Virus record (IMG/VR): IMGVR_UViG_3300011113_000796
Coordinates: 1 to 39,455 of that record
Reading direction: 5' to 3' (one strand)
Length of the DNA: 39,455 nt
Source of the DNA: a virus
Shown: positions 21,546 to 29,709 of the stretch, piece by piece
How positions within the stretch are numbered: position 1 is the stretch's first letter
Layout of the letters: every line of letters starts with the position of its first letter
Translations under genes and position numbers: made by a program
The notes under the pieces: generated by a model
The model's input: the letters and a program-made list of their open reading frames with translations, nothing else
The model's database searches: none
What the model was told of the DNA's origin: nothing

Positions 21546-21553
21546 TAATATAG
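21546..21553 (-). promoter_or_regulatory. Late-type element, predicted leaderless start of the 79-aa gene
   Basis: Minus strand CTATATTA-TCTTT-ATG: five bases between octamer and start codon, as at 7822 and 9536. No ribosome site. Confidence 0.45.
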
Positions 21554-21554
21554 T

Positions 21555-22511
21555 TCAAATTTTGTATTTATTGAAAGCTTCTATTGTCTTGTATTCAACC
21601 AATTCGTCTGGTAAATCTCGATAGCATTTGAGTGTATGGTCTATTACTGGATATGGACATTTGCCAATGTCGTTGCATGGACCACAAGTCCAATTAGAAT
21701 CGTTTTCTTTTGTTTTTTGCACAACTGTTAAATTTTTGTAATGTTTTCCTACTATTAGTCCATTTGTGTAATTGAAAAATCCAAGAGTAGGTTTGTTGTA
21801 TCCACCTGCACAATGCAAATGACCCGTATCAGTTGTAATTACTAAATCAGAGAAATAAACATAACTCATTGCTTCAATTAAATTTTTACCAACAATAAAA
21901 GGTATTTTGGGTTTTTCTAAAACAGGAGCATTATGCAAACAAAAACAAAATGCATTTGTTTTTACCAATAACGATTCTATGATTTGTCTGTGCCTAGAAA
22001 TTAAATGTCTTGTTGGAACTGCACTGTAAGGAGTGTAAAGTATTATTTTTTGACCTTCTTTGTATCCACAATTTTTTAATTGAGCCATTATGTATTCTTT
22101 GTTTTTGTCTAATTGCGGTAAATGCATATTATGATTTTCTAATTTCAATCCAAAAGATTCAGCCCATATGTCACTTCTGTTTTTATCGCACTCTCTACCA
22201 GTAGAAACTTCATATCTTAAGCAATTGTGTGTTATATTAAAAAAAGCATTATATTTGTTTTTGTCTATTGTAGTACAATCTACAACATCATCAATATATG
22301 GATGATCTTTCATTATTTGAAAATAATTTTGTGGAATTGCATAAGTGATATGAAATTGTGGATATTTCTTTTTTAAGTCTTCAAAAATCATCCTAGACAT
22401 CAAAATATCGCCGTAACCACCACATGCTCTATAAATACAAATTTTGTCTTTAATTGAGCAATAATGCTTAATTCCTTTAAGTGTTTCTTTTTTTAAACCG
22501 ATTACTCGCAC
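21555..22511 (-). CDS. Glycosyltransferase family 9-like (heptosyltransferase type)
   Basis: The protein has 318 residues in GT-B/GT9 layout: 'ICIYRACGGYGDILMSRMIF' (25-44), a second strand 'HITYAIPQNYFQIMKDHPYI', the C-terminal domain with 'KIILYTPYSAVPTRHLISRH' and the donor site 'YFSDLVITTDTGHLHCAGGY' then NKPTLGFF. The Cys-containing end 'WTCGPCNDIGKCPYP' is often seen in phage members. GT9 enzymes add heptose or related sugars to surface glycans. The start GTG at 22511 has no ribosome site and falls in the T-run of the upstream terminator, so either the start lies elsewhere or read-through is needed. It ends 14 bases before the 79-aa gene. Confidence 0.75.
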   Translation of the reverse strand: MRVIGLKKETLKGIKHYCSIKDKICIYRACGGYGDILMSRMIFEDLKKKYPQFHITYAIPQNYFQIMKDHPYIDDVVDCTTIDKNKYNAFFNITHNCLRYEVSTGRECDKNRSDIWAESFGLKLENHNMHLPQLDKNKEYIMAQLKNCGYKEGQKIILYTPYSAVPTRHLISRHRQIIESLLVKTNAFCFCLHNAPVLEKPKIPFIVGKNLIEAMSYVYFSDLVITTDTGHLHCAGGYNKPTLGFFNYTNGLIVGKHYKNLTVVQKTKENDSNWTCGPCNDIGKCPYPVIDHTLKCYRDLPDELVEYKTIEAFNKYKI

Positions 22512-22552
22512 AAAATAAAAAGAGTGCCCGTAATCGAAATTACGGACACTCT
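22511..22552 (-). terminator. Intrinsic terminator with TTCG loop after the structural protein gene
   Basis: Minus strand: AGAGTGTCCGTAAT-TTCG-ATTACGGGCACTCT followed by TTTTATTTT. A 14-bp stem (one T-G pair) with an exceptionally stable UUCG loop, 22-23 bases after the stop at 22575. Confidence 0.85.
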
Positions 22553-22574
22553 ATACTCACTTTTAATAGTTAAG

Positions 22575-23183
22575 TTAGCTGTTGCACTGAGAAACGACAG
22601 AGTAGAGAGCTTCAATATTAAAGGTGCCAAACACGCCTGTTGCACCAGACATCTGAGGCTGAACAGCAACCCTAGTGATTGCTACATCGCCACCGTTGAA
22701 TACTTGGGTGCTACCAGCTTCGAGAACAAAGATTGCGCCAGAGCTTCCATTAAGCTGAACAACAGCGTTGTTACCAGAGGCAACTGCGCCAGCGTTGGTA
22801 AGCTGCATGAAAGAAGCATAATTACCAGTGGTGCCAGCAATATCAATGATGTTACCAGAAGAGGTAAGAGTCTTGCCAGAAGTAAGGCTGATGTTAGTAA
22901 CAACAGGATAAGTATTTTCGCTAGCAACGCTGCTATACACTGAACCATCATCGGTAAGAACTTCAATGAAGGCATCATTTGCGGAAACAGCGGGAACAGC
23001 AAACTGCTTCCAATAATTGCAATCGGTGAAGGTAGTACCATCAACGATTTCACGAATTTTGCCATTTGGTCCAGCGACATACATGGTGCGCTGAACACTT
23101 GTAGTGAATTCAAGACCAGTAGCAGGGTTAATATCAAGTGTGCCCTGTGTACCCTGATTAAGTTTTACTTTAAATACGCTCAT
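22575..23183 (-). CDS. Putative abundant virion structural protein (202 aa)
   Basis: The protein has 202 residues, begins MSVFKVKLNQGTQGTLDINP and is Ser/Thr/Gly/Val-rich with regular strands (AGPNGKIREIVDGTTF; YPVVTNISLTSGKTLTSSGN; GSTQVFNGGDVAITRVAVQP). No enzyme motif and few charged residues, typical of decoration, tube or fibre subunits. Signs of high expression: AAGGAG six bases before the ATG at 23183, a promoter-like TATATA element about 50 bases upstream, visibly GC-richer codons than its neighbours, and a strong UUCG terminator. An earlier in-frame codon would extend it by five residues but lies before the ribosome site. The exact virion part cannot be named from sequence; mass spectrometry of virions would show it. 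Confidence 0.55.
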   Translation of the reverse strand: MSVFKVKLNQGTQGTLDINPATGLEFTTSVQRTMYVAGPNGKIREIVDGTTFTDCNYWKQFAVPAVSANDAFIEVLTDDGSVYSSVASENTYPVVTNISLTSGKTLTSSGNIIDIAGTTGNYASFMQLTNAGAVASGNNAVVQLNGSSGAIFVLEAGSTQVFNGGDVAITRVAVQPQMSGATGVFGTFNIEALYSVVSQCNS

Positions 23184-23230
23184 TATTAACTCCTTCATAT
23201 GTGTTAGCTTGGAACACGCTCAGTTCTAAT

Positions 23231-23239
23231 CTATATATG
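23231..23239 (-). promoter_or_regulatory. Late-type promoter element for the abundant structural protein
   Basis: Minus strand GCATATATAG lies just downstream of the upstream gene's stop. The predicted leader of about 40 bases ends in AAGGAG before the ATG at 23183. Confidence 0.5.
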
Positions 23240-23240
23240 C

Positions 23241-23942
23241 TTACAATTCTAATTTTTTATGCATAGGAAACATTTTCAAAAACAAATCAACATAGTTTCC
23301 ATTATTAGATATGATAAATGTAGGTATTTTTTTTGCTGCTGACTGAAAAATTTGACAACATTCTGGTCCAATAACATATTTTGCGTTTGAAAAATCTTCT
23401 GGATCTATAATCAAATTATGTCCAAATATTCTTTTAATTTTTTGTAAATCCTTATCATTTAAAGATTTATTTAAATTGTGAGATTTTGTATAAACAACAA
23501 TTTTACTTCCTATCGATGTGGAATATTCGTTGTCAACGCATAATTCTATTTCATTTTTTTTACAATAATTTTCAACAGGATTTGTTTTAGGAATAATTTC
23601 TAATTCTTCGATGCAACCAAATTTATTTTTATTTTTTTCAAAAAATTCAAAATTAATAAAATTGTTTGGCAGCTTATAAGTATCAATTATTTCTTTGCTT
23701 ACAACAAAATAAAAATTTATTTCACAATATTTTTTCTTTATGTTAGGCAATAGCAATTTAAATTGAATACAATGTTCTGGGTTATTAGAAGATATATAAA
23801 TACAATAGTTGTTAATTGATTGGGAGACATTTTCAATGAGCGAACAAGACAATGGACCACCTCCAATTAGCGCAAATGATAAAATTATTGAGTCGATAGA
23901 AGGTATAAAAAAATTCTCTGAAAGTCTAGGACCATTTGACAT
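23241..23942 (-). CDS. Putative GT9-like glycosyltransferase, true start unclear
   Basis: The open frame has 233 residues from the ATG at 23942. The enzyme-like part begins near residue 44: 'NNYCIYISSNNPEHCIQFKL', then 'EINFYFVVSKE', and later 'IGSKIVVYTKSH' and 'KYVIGPECCQIFQSAAKKIP' (the donor-site helix region of GT9/GT-B enzymes, G-P-x-x-x-x-x-x-x-A). The first 43 residues are exactly antisense to a well-supported 53-aa gene on the plus strand and look unlike the rest, so the real start may be a non-ATG codon (for example ATT) near 23815 or the N-terminus may be degenerate. No ribosome site is seen at either place. Short for GT9 and without the usual basic second strand, so it may be partial. 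Confidence 0.5.
   Translation of the reverse strand: MSNGPRLSENFFIPSIDSIILSFALIGGGPLSCSLIENVSQSINNYCIYISSNNPEHCIQFKLLLPNIKKKYCEINFYFVVSKEIIDTYKLPNNFINFEFFEKNKNKFGCIEELEIIPKTNPVENYCKKNEIELCVDNEYSTSIGSKIVVYTKSHNLNKSLNDKDLQKIKRIFGHNLIIDPEDFSNAKYVIGPECCQIFQSAAKKIPTFIISNNGNYVDLFLKMFPMHKKLEL
23795..23802 (+). promoter_or_regulatory. Exact T4 late promoter octamer TATAAATA
   Basis: TATAAATACAATAG is identical to the T4 late -10 octamer and to part of its downstream context. The predicted leader ends in GGGAGA nine bases before the ATG at 23836. It lies inside the minus-strand ORF. Confidence 0.6.
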
Positions 23943-23997
23943 TTACAAAGACATTTTAATAGAAGAACTTTTAAAAATTTTCATGAAGCGTAGTTGA
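23836..23997 (+). CDS. Small helical protein (53 aa), antisense to the GT9-like gene's N-terminus
   Basis: The protein has 53 residues, short enough to be easily missed. It begins MSEQDNGPPPISANDKIIES and continues with two amphipathic helices (IEGIKKFSESLGPFDIY; KDILIEELLKIFMKRS). It is supported by GGGAGA nine bases upstream of the ATG at 23836 and by an exact T4 late promoter octamer at 23795. It overlaps, on the opposite strand, the first 36 codons of the longest reading of the GT9-like gene. Function unknown; the end of the gene abuts the -35 box of the next gene. The helical pattern would suit a small virion or regulatory protein. Confidence 0.6.
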   Translation: MSEQDNGPPPISANDKIIESIEGIKKFSESLGPFDIYKDILIEELLKIFMKRS

Positions 23998-24022
23998 CAT
24001 AAAAAATCACTTATGTTAATAA
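23994..24022 (+). promoter_or_regulatory. Sigma70-like promoter for the membrane-anchored protein gene
   Basis: TTGACA (23994-23999), 17-base spacer, TAATAA (24017-24022); an 18-base spacer gives AATAAT. Together with GAAGGAG before the start it resembles the unit at 10949-11042. Confidence 0.5.
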
Positions 24023-24093
24023 TTTACATGCTCGTTGTGACCGTTTGCAAACATTGGTGTTGCTATTAACAACACTCAAGGAAGGAGATGCCG

Positions 24094-24639
24094 ATGTCGT
24101 CTTACGCCGGATTTGGAATTCTGGGTGTAGTTGCTCTCAGTCTTGGTGGTTTCAATGCTTACCAATACTCTCACAGCAAAAGAATCGAGTTCCTTTTTGA
24201 ATGCGAAAAGGAACGGGCAAGAATTAACGATGATCAGATGCGTGACAACCTTCTAAAAATCATCGGTGATGTCCGTGAACAAAATATGGATATTGCTAGA
24301 AGCCAAGGTCGTCTTGATGGCATTATTGCTGCTATCAACAATATAAAATTGGAAGATAGCAATGAATATGCCAAGATTTGGCACGATGGTTACTATCGTG
24401 GCACTTCCCAATCTGAATATGTTGCTGAATCTAGCTATGAAGCTGGATATCATAAGGCTACTGAAGACGGTCATTGCACCGCCAAAACAGATGTAAAGAT
24501 TCGTGAATCAGCTAGAGAAGCTGCTGCTAGCTTGCTGAAAAAGGATCAGAAGCAAGATGTTGTTACTAAGCCAGAAGAAAAGAAGCCCGAAGAGAAAAAG
24601 CCTGAGCAAAAGAACGAAAAGCTTACTACAGAAAAGTAA
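24094..24639 (+). CDS. Membrane-anchored protein with Lys/Glu/Pro-rich tail (181 aa)
   Basis: The protein has 181 residues. Residues about 5-26 are a hydrophobic segment (YAGFGILGVVALSLGGFNAY) suited to an inner-membrane anchor with a short N-terminus. A charged helical region follows (about 30-80: ECEKERARINDDQMRDNLLK onward), then a domain with 'SNEYAKIWHDGYYRGTSQSE' and a C-terminal repeat of KPEEKKPEEKKPEQK. I chose the ATG at 24094; the ATG at 24088 touches the ribosome site GAAGGAG and is too close. Sigma70-like promoter, strong ribosome site, GC-richer codons and a dedicated terminator make it look like a highly expressed, possibly early gene. No family recognised. A host-membrane function is inferred from the anchor. 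Confidence 0.6.
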   Translation: MSSYAGFGILGVVALSLGGFNAYQYSHSKRIEFLFECEKERARINDDQMRDNLLKIIGDVREQNMDIARSQGRLDGIIAAINNIKLEDSNEYAKIWHDGYYRGTSQSEYVAESSYEAGYHKATEDGHCTAKTDVKIRESAREAAASLLKKDQKQDVVTKPEEKKPEEKKPEQKNEKLTTEK

Positions 24640-24651
24640 TTTCAAAAACGG

Positions 24652-24679
24652 CTAGGGCATCCATAGATGCCCTAGTTTT
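24652..24679. terminator. Bidirectional terminator between convergent genes
   Basis: CTAGGGCATC-CATA-GATGCCCTAG followed by TTTT on the plus strand and by CCGTTTTTG on the minus strand. The stop codon of the gene at 24672 lies within the stem. Confidence 0.75.
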
Positions 24680-24950
24680 CTATAATATCATTTACATTTA
24701 AATAAAATTTGTTTTTACCACATTTAATCAAAGCTTGGTTTTCTACGATTTGCTCAACAACGCCACCGTTTTTCAAAAACAGTTTTCCTACTTTCATCAC
24801 ATTACCGTCAATAACATCGGCAACTTCGCAAAAATGCTTCAAAGATAATTTTGTGTTTACAAAAGATCCAATTAATTTGTTGGCTTCATGCAATTCATTT
24901 TGCTCTTTTAGCCACTTTTTGAAATCGTAAACAAATTTGTTAGTATTCAT
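24672..24950 (-). CDS. Unknown protein with a capsid-targeting-like N-terminus (92 aa)
   Basis: The protein has 92 residues and begins MNTNKFVYDFKKWLKEQNEL, an amphipathic basic-aromatic helix with LKE and LHE as possible (L/I)xE cut sites. The remainder looks like a small beta-rich domain, about 30-92: 'LKHFCEVADVIDGNVMKVGK' then LFLKNGGVVEQIVENQALIK. No family recognised. It overlaps the end of the previous gene by 11 bases with only a weak ribosome site, so translation is probably coupled. It could be a packaged head protein. A role in the Maf-like gene's pathway is also possible. Confidence 0.5.
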   Translation of the reverse strand: MNTNKFVYDFKKWLKEQNELHEANKLIGSFVNTKLSLKHFCEVADVIDGNVMKVGKLFLKNGGVVEQIVENQALIKCGKNKFYLNVNDIIEN

Positions 24951-25830
24951 AAAAATTTCTAATCATATTAGGTTCAATATAGTTAGCAAACATAAGAGAA
25001 TTTTTTATTCCAGTATAACAAATATTTGAATTTGATTTTGCTATTTTATACCAAAATATATTTCCATCAATTATATTTCTTGCAGTTCTTTGTTGTGGAT
25101 AAAAATACAATTCTGTATCTTCTATTTTTTCTGTTGCTGGTCTTTGTTTTTCGTAAGCATTAATTGGACATGCAATACAAAGTTTTTCACATCCCATCTT
25201 GTATGCTATGCTTATTGAAGCAGCTATTGAATTTCTATATTCATCAATATGAATAGGGTTTCCATGACTATTTGGACTTTCATAATTCTCATCAGGAGTT
25301 GGGTAATACTTGATTATAGTATTTGGATATCTCGTTAAAAAATTACTATTTGCTCTTGAACTTGCAATCAATACAGGGAATATCCTTTCAGGCAAATACA
25401 CAAGAGCATCATCAAATGGATTTGTTATTACCATATAATTTGGCAATCTTTTTGCGTTCCAAAATCTACAAGCACCATAATTAGCAATAATCTTTACATC
25501 AGATGGTAATTTGTCTATCAATTCAGAAAAATTTTGAAATCCATAACCATCTGATATTATTAATATTTTTTTTGTTTCTTTAATTTCACTCATAAAATCA
25601 AATGTTTGAATTTCATTGTTTTTTATTTCGTTACTTAATAGCAATTGAATTTCTTTATCATTATAAAAATTATTAATGTCTAAAGACTTTGCATTTATTT
25701 TAGAAAAGTTTCTTATCCATATTTTATCTTCTGTTAAAAAATAATCATTTTTATTTTTATGCAGTTTTATAGTGACATTTTTTTCCTTCTTGTTGGGAAG
25801 GTTAACTTTGAATGTTTTGTAAAATTCCAT
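24940..25830 (-). CDS. DUF115/Maf-like putative sugar transferase
   Basis: The protein has 296 residues. The core has a Rossmann-like start 'KILIISDGYGFQNFSELIDK' and then 'KIIANYGACRFWNAKRLPNY'. The most telling segment is 'NPIHIDEYRNSIAASISIAY' followed by KMGCEKLCIAC. It resembles the DUF115/Maf group (MptE- and motility-accessory-factor-like), whose members act on sugar phosphates or transfer nonulosonic acids; phages carry relatives of unknown role. I place it there only by motif recall. The ATG at 25830 follows the upstream fibre gene's stop by three bases, with no clear ribosome site, so it probably uses translational coupling. This fits modification of the fibre proteins encoded beside it. 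Confidence 0.4.
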   Translation of the reverse strand: MEFYKTFKVNLPNKKEKNVTIKLHKNKNDYFLTEDKIWIRNFSKINAKSLDINNFYNDKEIQLLLSNEIKNNEIQTFDFMSEIKETKKILIISDGYGFQNFSELIDKLPSDVKIIANYGACRFWNAKRLPNYMVITNPFDDALVYLPERIFPVLIASSRANSNFLTRYPNTIIKYYPTPDENYESPNSHGNPIHIDEYRNSIAASISIAYKMGCEKLCIACPINAYEKQRPATEKIEDTELYFYPQQRTARNIIDGNIFWYKIAKSNSNICYTGIKNSLMFANYIEPNMIRNFYEY

Positions 25831-25833
25831 AAA

Positions 25834-28800
25834 CTAGCTTCTATCTTTGAATTTAGTTGATTCTTTTTCAGATTCATCTATATTTTTAAATAAAGTATTT
25901 GCTTTCAAAACATTCATCAAATTAATTGCTTCATTATTAATATTTTTTACATCCTTATCTTGTTCTTCTATATCGATTTTATCAATTTTTATTTCACTAG
26001 AAACATTTGCATCTATATTATTTAAAACTTTTATTTCTGTGTTTTCTTCTGTTTCTGGCTTAACAATTTCAGACTTTTGCATTTCAGGCATGAATTGTAA
26101 TTCTGGTATTTTTATTGCGTCTGTTTTAGGTGGTTTAGGAATTGATGGCACTTGTCTTGTGATCTTCAACTCTCCTTCTTCAGTCACATGTGTATTAATT
26201 TCTTTGCTTGTGTTCTTATTAATGTAATCAGAAAGTATCTTCTTGTAATTTTGGTTATAAATATTTATTCCAAATTCAACTTCTTTCAATTGATTTCTAT
26301 CACTAATTAAACTAGCATTTTGTTTGTTTACAAACTTAACACATTCACCCAATGTTCCAAACATGCCCAAGTTTTCAAAATAAAGAGTAACTTCATCTGA
26401 ATTAGCATGAATACACTTACAAATGTTGTTGGTAATAACAGGATCTTTTACTGCGTAATATGCAAGGTCTGATTTATTTTCATTTGAATCTATGTAATAA
26501 CCAAATTCATCAATATTGTTATAATTAAAAGAAACCAAATTGCAACTACCTACAAAAGTTGCTGGTGATGCAGGTCCACACGGTAATGATAGTTGACAAG
26601 TACAGCCGGGAAGGCATGAATTTGTTTGTAGTACATACAATCCTTCTCCAGCATTACATGAATAAGTACATGCGCCTATTTCACATGTTGATACGCAACT
26701 ACATTGTTGAACAGTACCCGGATTTGCTTCGCAAGGTGTGTTTATTAATGGACAAGAACAATCTGCACAAACATTAGTTGGACTTGTTTGACAAACTGCA
26801 CCGGGAGTATTCAGAACCCAAGTGCCGCTCGGAGAGCATTGAATGTCTACTGTGCAATTAAAACAAATTGGACTTGGTGTAGGACTTGGGCTAGGACTAG
26901 GTGATGGAGACGGACTAGGTGATGGGCTTGGGCTAGGTGTAGGAACGGTACAAGCCATAGTAAACGGGTCATCCGTTTCATAATTACATGGTTCTGTAGG
27001 AGCATCTGGGCAATTACATCCAGTACTACAACCAGTTCCAACAGGTCCAAATTGATACCATTCATTCATTGCATTGCATCTATATTGACATCTTCCTGTG
27101 CAATTTATGCATGGTTCTGGCAATGCCAAGCAAGGTGTATAGTCAAATTGAAAATCTTGAGATGTGTTTTGAGGCGGAGGAAAATTAAGACATGCTGTTT
27201 CACAATCTCCACAACAGTCACAAACAGATTGTGGACCGCCACTTTTGTTCTGACACCCACCTGTTGCGAACCATTGTTGAAAATCTACATCCCAATCACA
27301 GCGACATTGACATAGTTTGTTTGAAGATTCTTGAGCGCATGGGTTGCTGCTGCCATTAGGCAAGCATGATGTCATTCTGTAATCTCCGGGGTCTACTGGA
27401 GGAGATGGTGCTGGTTCATCGCATTCACAATTAGTTTCATCTTCACAGCCTATATCTAATCCCCAACTGCTTGACATTTCATCCCATGAATAACGGCAAA
27501 GCGAATCACATGTTGAATTAGCTGTGTTGCAAATTGTATGTGTTGTTTGTCCCGGTGATGTCCCCGGTGTTTGTGGAGTATCACAACTACAACTTGAATT
27601 TAAACAAGGAGTAGTTTTTTGCCATGTTGATCCATTCCAAGTCCATAAACATGAAGAACCACAATTTGATAAACATGGCAAATAAATAATATCGCCAATT
27701 GTTCCGGGTGTAACAGGTGGATCTTGACATTCACAATTTCCTGCTAAGCAAGATGCTTGTGAAGTCCCGCTTCTATTTCTGCATAAATCTGTTACCAACC
27801 ACACATCAGATTCAACATATTCATATTCGCAGCTACAATTTGTGCAATCAGCTGGGAATGGAGGCGTTGGGCTAGGCACCGGGCTAGGACTAGGTGATGG
27901 GCTAGGTGACGGACTAGGTGAAGGGCTAGGAACAGGAGATGGACTAGGAACAGGTGATGGACTAGGAACAGGTGTGGGGAATACTGATGGTGTTATAGGT
28001 GTATTAGGCGTAATAGGTGTTGGTGCTGGTGTCGGGCTAGGTGTTGGTGTCGGGCTAGGTGTTGGTGTTGGTGTTGGTGTTGGTGTTGGCGTAAAGCAAA
28101 TATTATCTGAAACACAAACATTTAAAGTTGCTGTTCCAATCACTCCTACTTCAGCACATGAAGCATACCCAGTATCAGAATTGAATTTCTGTACATATAG
28201 CTTATAACTTCCAGATGGTGGCTCATTATAAAATGCTGCTAATGATGTGTTATAAGGAGCATGAGGAGCAGGAGCAAAAAAGCTTACATGTTCGAAACCA
28301 TTTGCAGATGGATGATAAGTACCCCCAGCAAGTGGAGTCAAAGTATTTGTTGGAAGAATATAGCTACCACTGGTGTCATCAAATGTTATATTGATATAAT
28401 TTGATGCTGTGTAATTATTTGCTCCCAAAGCAAAAAGCAAAACAGCAGTACCGCTAGGACCAACCAAAAGCATTCTTACATCGCCAATTTTGCCATTTGC
28501 TTTTGTTGATTTAAATTGTTCTATGGTTACTTTCAAGGAGTTAATTGCTGGGTTACCATTACACAATGTGCCAGCATTCCCAAATGGTGCTGGATAAGGA
28601 CTAGCTGTACACAACGACCTTATGCTAATTGGACCAGCAGAAACATTAAAACAATCATTGAAATTGAAATTGGCATTAATAGGAGTCAATGAAATAACGC
28701 TTGGGATATTATCAACAGTAATTACAGATGGAATTGGTCCAACTGAAATCAATGATGGAATTTGAATGCTACCACCAAGTGTTATAACAGATGGGAAATC

Positions 28801-29700
28801 TCCAAATCTTGGTATAACAATTGGAGGCAATGTAATTTGAACTGGAGTTATTGATATTGGTGGAATATTTAAATCAGGGAAAATTGGCACATCTGGAATA
28901 ATGACTCCTGTTGCAACTGGAGCCGGAACAGGAATAAGCGTGTTAAGTTCTCTTGGTCTTGGAGTTTGTCTTTCAACTCCTGAAATAATTTTACTACAAG
29001 TCGCATTGTTTACAGTAAGAATAGGGTCAACAACAAAGTTTGCTGGATAAGAGTGAGTTCCAGTTAATGAATTTGATTCTGTCGTACCATCGCCAAAGTC
29101 TAAAACAAAGTCTGTTATATCTCCAGTAATTTCAATTACATATGATATTGTTGTGCCAGCAACTGGACTTTTGCTTAATATTGTGTAATAAAATAAAATA
29201 TCTGGGCAATTTGAGTCATCATTAATTGCTTGTAAAGATGCAAGATTTCTGATTCTCCAGTCCAATGTCGCTTGATCTGGATTCTCAGTATAACCAATGA
29301 AATTTTCTGTATTAACAATTGCTCTTGCAAGTTGATTATGATGTTCCGCCATCACAAATCCACGGATATCAGTTCCTGCTGGATTAAATTTAGACTTCTT
29401 GCCTCCAATATTACGCAAGCAATTCAAAAGGGCATTAACTTTCCCTGTGTATTGATCTTTGCTTACATTTTCGTAATAAAGAACTTCTCCAGAAATAGTA
29501 GCATATCCGTTATCTGCCCATATTTCTGGTTTATCTGCTGGAACTGGTCTGATGTAAAGCGTTGTATCAAATTGTTCAGCTGCAACAACTAGAACGCTTT
29601 CTGTTGTGTTGTAAACCTGAAAAAGAGTGCGATCACTATCGTACTTCTTTGGATATTGCGATGATGGAGGTAAATTTTGACTCAATTTAGCACCTTTCAA
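25834..29700 (-). CDS. Cysteine-rich fibre/adhesin protein with HHN, PKD and P-domain-like modules (up to 1,288 aa)
   Basis: Modules in order: '[20 protein letters not shown]' (113-132), shared with the giant protein; a PKD-like domain with '[10 protein letters not shown]' (198-207); an Ile/Pro-rich beta stretch (250-345); a proprotein-convertase P-domain-like region (385-530: '[20 protein letters not shown]' and NITFDDTSG); a Pro-Thr/Pro-Ser linker (536-612); about 470 residues of Cys-rich repeats of the form C-x-Y/W-x-C ... W ... C-x-C, split by a second (PS)n linker; then a charged C-terminus. A tail fibre or surface adhesin is likely. The start is TTG: 29700 directly after the giant gene's stop, or 29685, which has AAAGGTG at better spacing. 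Disulphide-type cysteines are unusual for a protein assembled in the cytoplasm. Confidence 0.7.
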   Translation of the reverse strand: MKGAKLSQNLPPSSQYPKKYDSDRTLFQVYNTTESVLVVAAEQFDTTLYIRPVPADKPEIWADNGYATISGEVLYYENVSKDQYTGKVNALLNCLRNIGGKKSKFNPAGTDIRGFVMAEHHNQLARAIVNTENFIGYTENPDQATLDWRIRNLASLQAINDDSNCPDILFYYTILSKSPVAGTTISYVIEITGDITDFVLDFGDGTTESNSLTGTHSYPANFVVDPILTVNNATCSKIISGVERQTPRPRELNTLIPVPAPVATGVIIPDVPIFPDLNIPPISITPVQITLPPIVIPRFGDFPSVITLGGSIQIPSLISVGPIPSVITVDNIPSVISLTPINANFNFNDCFNVSAGPISIRSLCTASPYPAPFGNAGTLCNGNPAINSLKVTIEQFKSTKANGKIGDVRMLLVGPSGTAVLLFALGANNYTASNYINITFDDTSGSYILPTNTLTPLAGGTYHPSANGFEHVSFFAPAPHAPYNTSLAAFYNEPPSGSYKLYVQKFNSDTGYASCAEVGVIGTATLNVCVSDNICFTPTPTPTPTPTPSPTPTPSPTPAPTPITPNTPITPSVFPTPVPSPSPVPSPSPVPSPSPSPSPSPSPSPSPVPSPTPPFPADCTNCSCEYEYVESDVWLVTDLCRNRSGTSQASCLAGNCECQDPPVTPGTIGDIIYLPCLSNCGSSCLWTWNGSTWQKTTPCLNSSCSCDTPQTPGTSPGQTTHTICNTANSTCDSLCRYSWDEMSSSWGLDIGCEDETNCECDEPAPSPPVDPGDYRMTSCLPNGSSNPCAQESSNKLCQCRCDWDVDFQQWFATGGCQNKSGGPQSVCDCCGDCETACLNFPPPQNTSQDFQFDYTPCLALPEPCINCTGRCQYRCNAMNEWYQFGPVGTGCSTGCNCPDAPTEPCNYETDDPFTMACTVPTPSPSPSPSPSPSPSPSPSPTPSPICFNCTVDIQCSPSGTWVLNTPGAVCQTSPTNVCADCSCPLINTPCEANPGTVQQCSCVSTCEIGACTYSCNAGEGLYVLQTNSCLPGCTCQLSLPCGPASPATFVGSCNLVSFNYNNIDEFGYYIDSNENKSDLAYYAVKDPVITNNICKCIHANSDEVTLYFENLGMFGTLGECVKFVNKQNASLISDRNQLKEVEFGINIYNQNYKKILSDYINKNTSKEINTHVTEEGELKITRQVPSIPKPPKTDAIKIPELQFMPEMQKSEIVKPETEENTEIKVLNNIDANVSSEIKIDKIDIEEQDKDVKNINNEAINLMNVLKANTLFKNIDESEKESTKFKDRS
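27862..28092 (-). repeat. Pro-Ser/Pro-Thr coding repeats in the cysteine-rich fibre gene
   Basis: Short tandem units (plus-strand reading ggtgatggactagg and ggtgttggtgtt types) encode PSPSPVPSP and TPTPTP runs between the P-domain-like and Cys-rich parts. A second, smaller run lies at about 26877-26943. Confidence 0.8.
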
Positions 29701-29709
29701 TTCCTACAA

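Noticed and set aside
27842-28207. Gly/Leu/Val-rich frame on the plus strand
   Set aside because: Antisense shadow of Pro-Ser/Pro-Thr linker codons of the cysteine-rich fibre.
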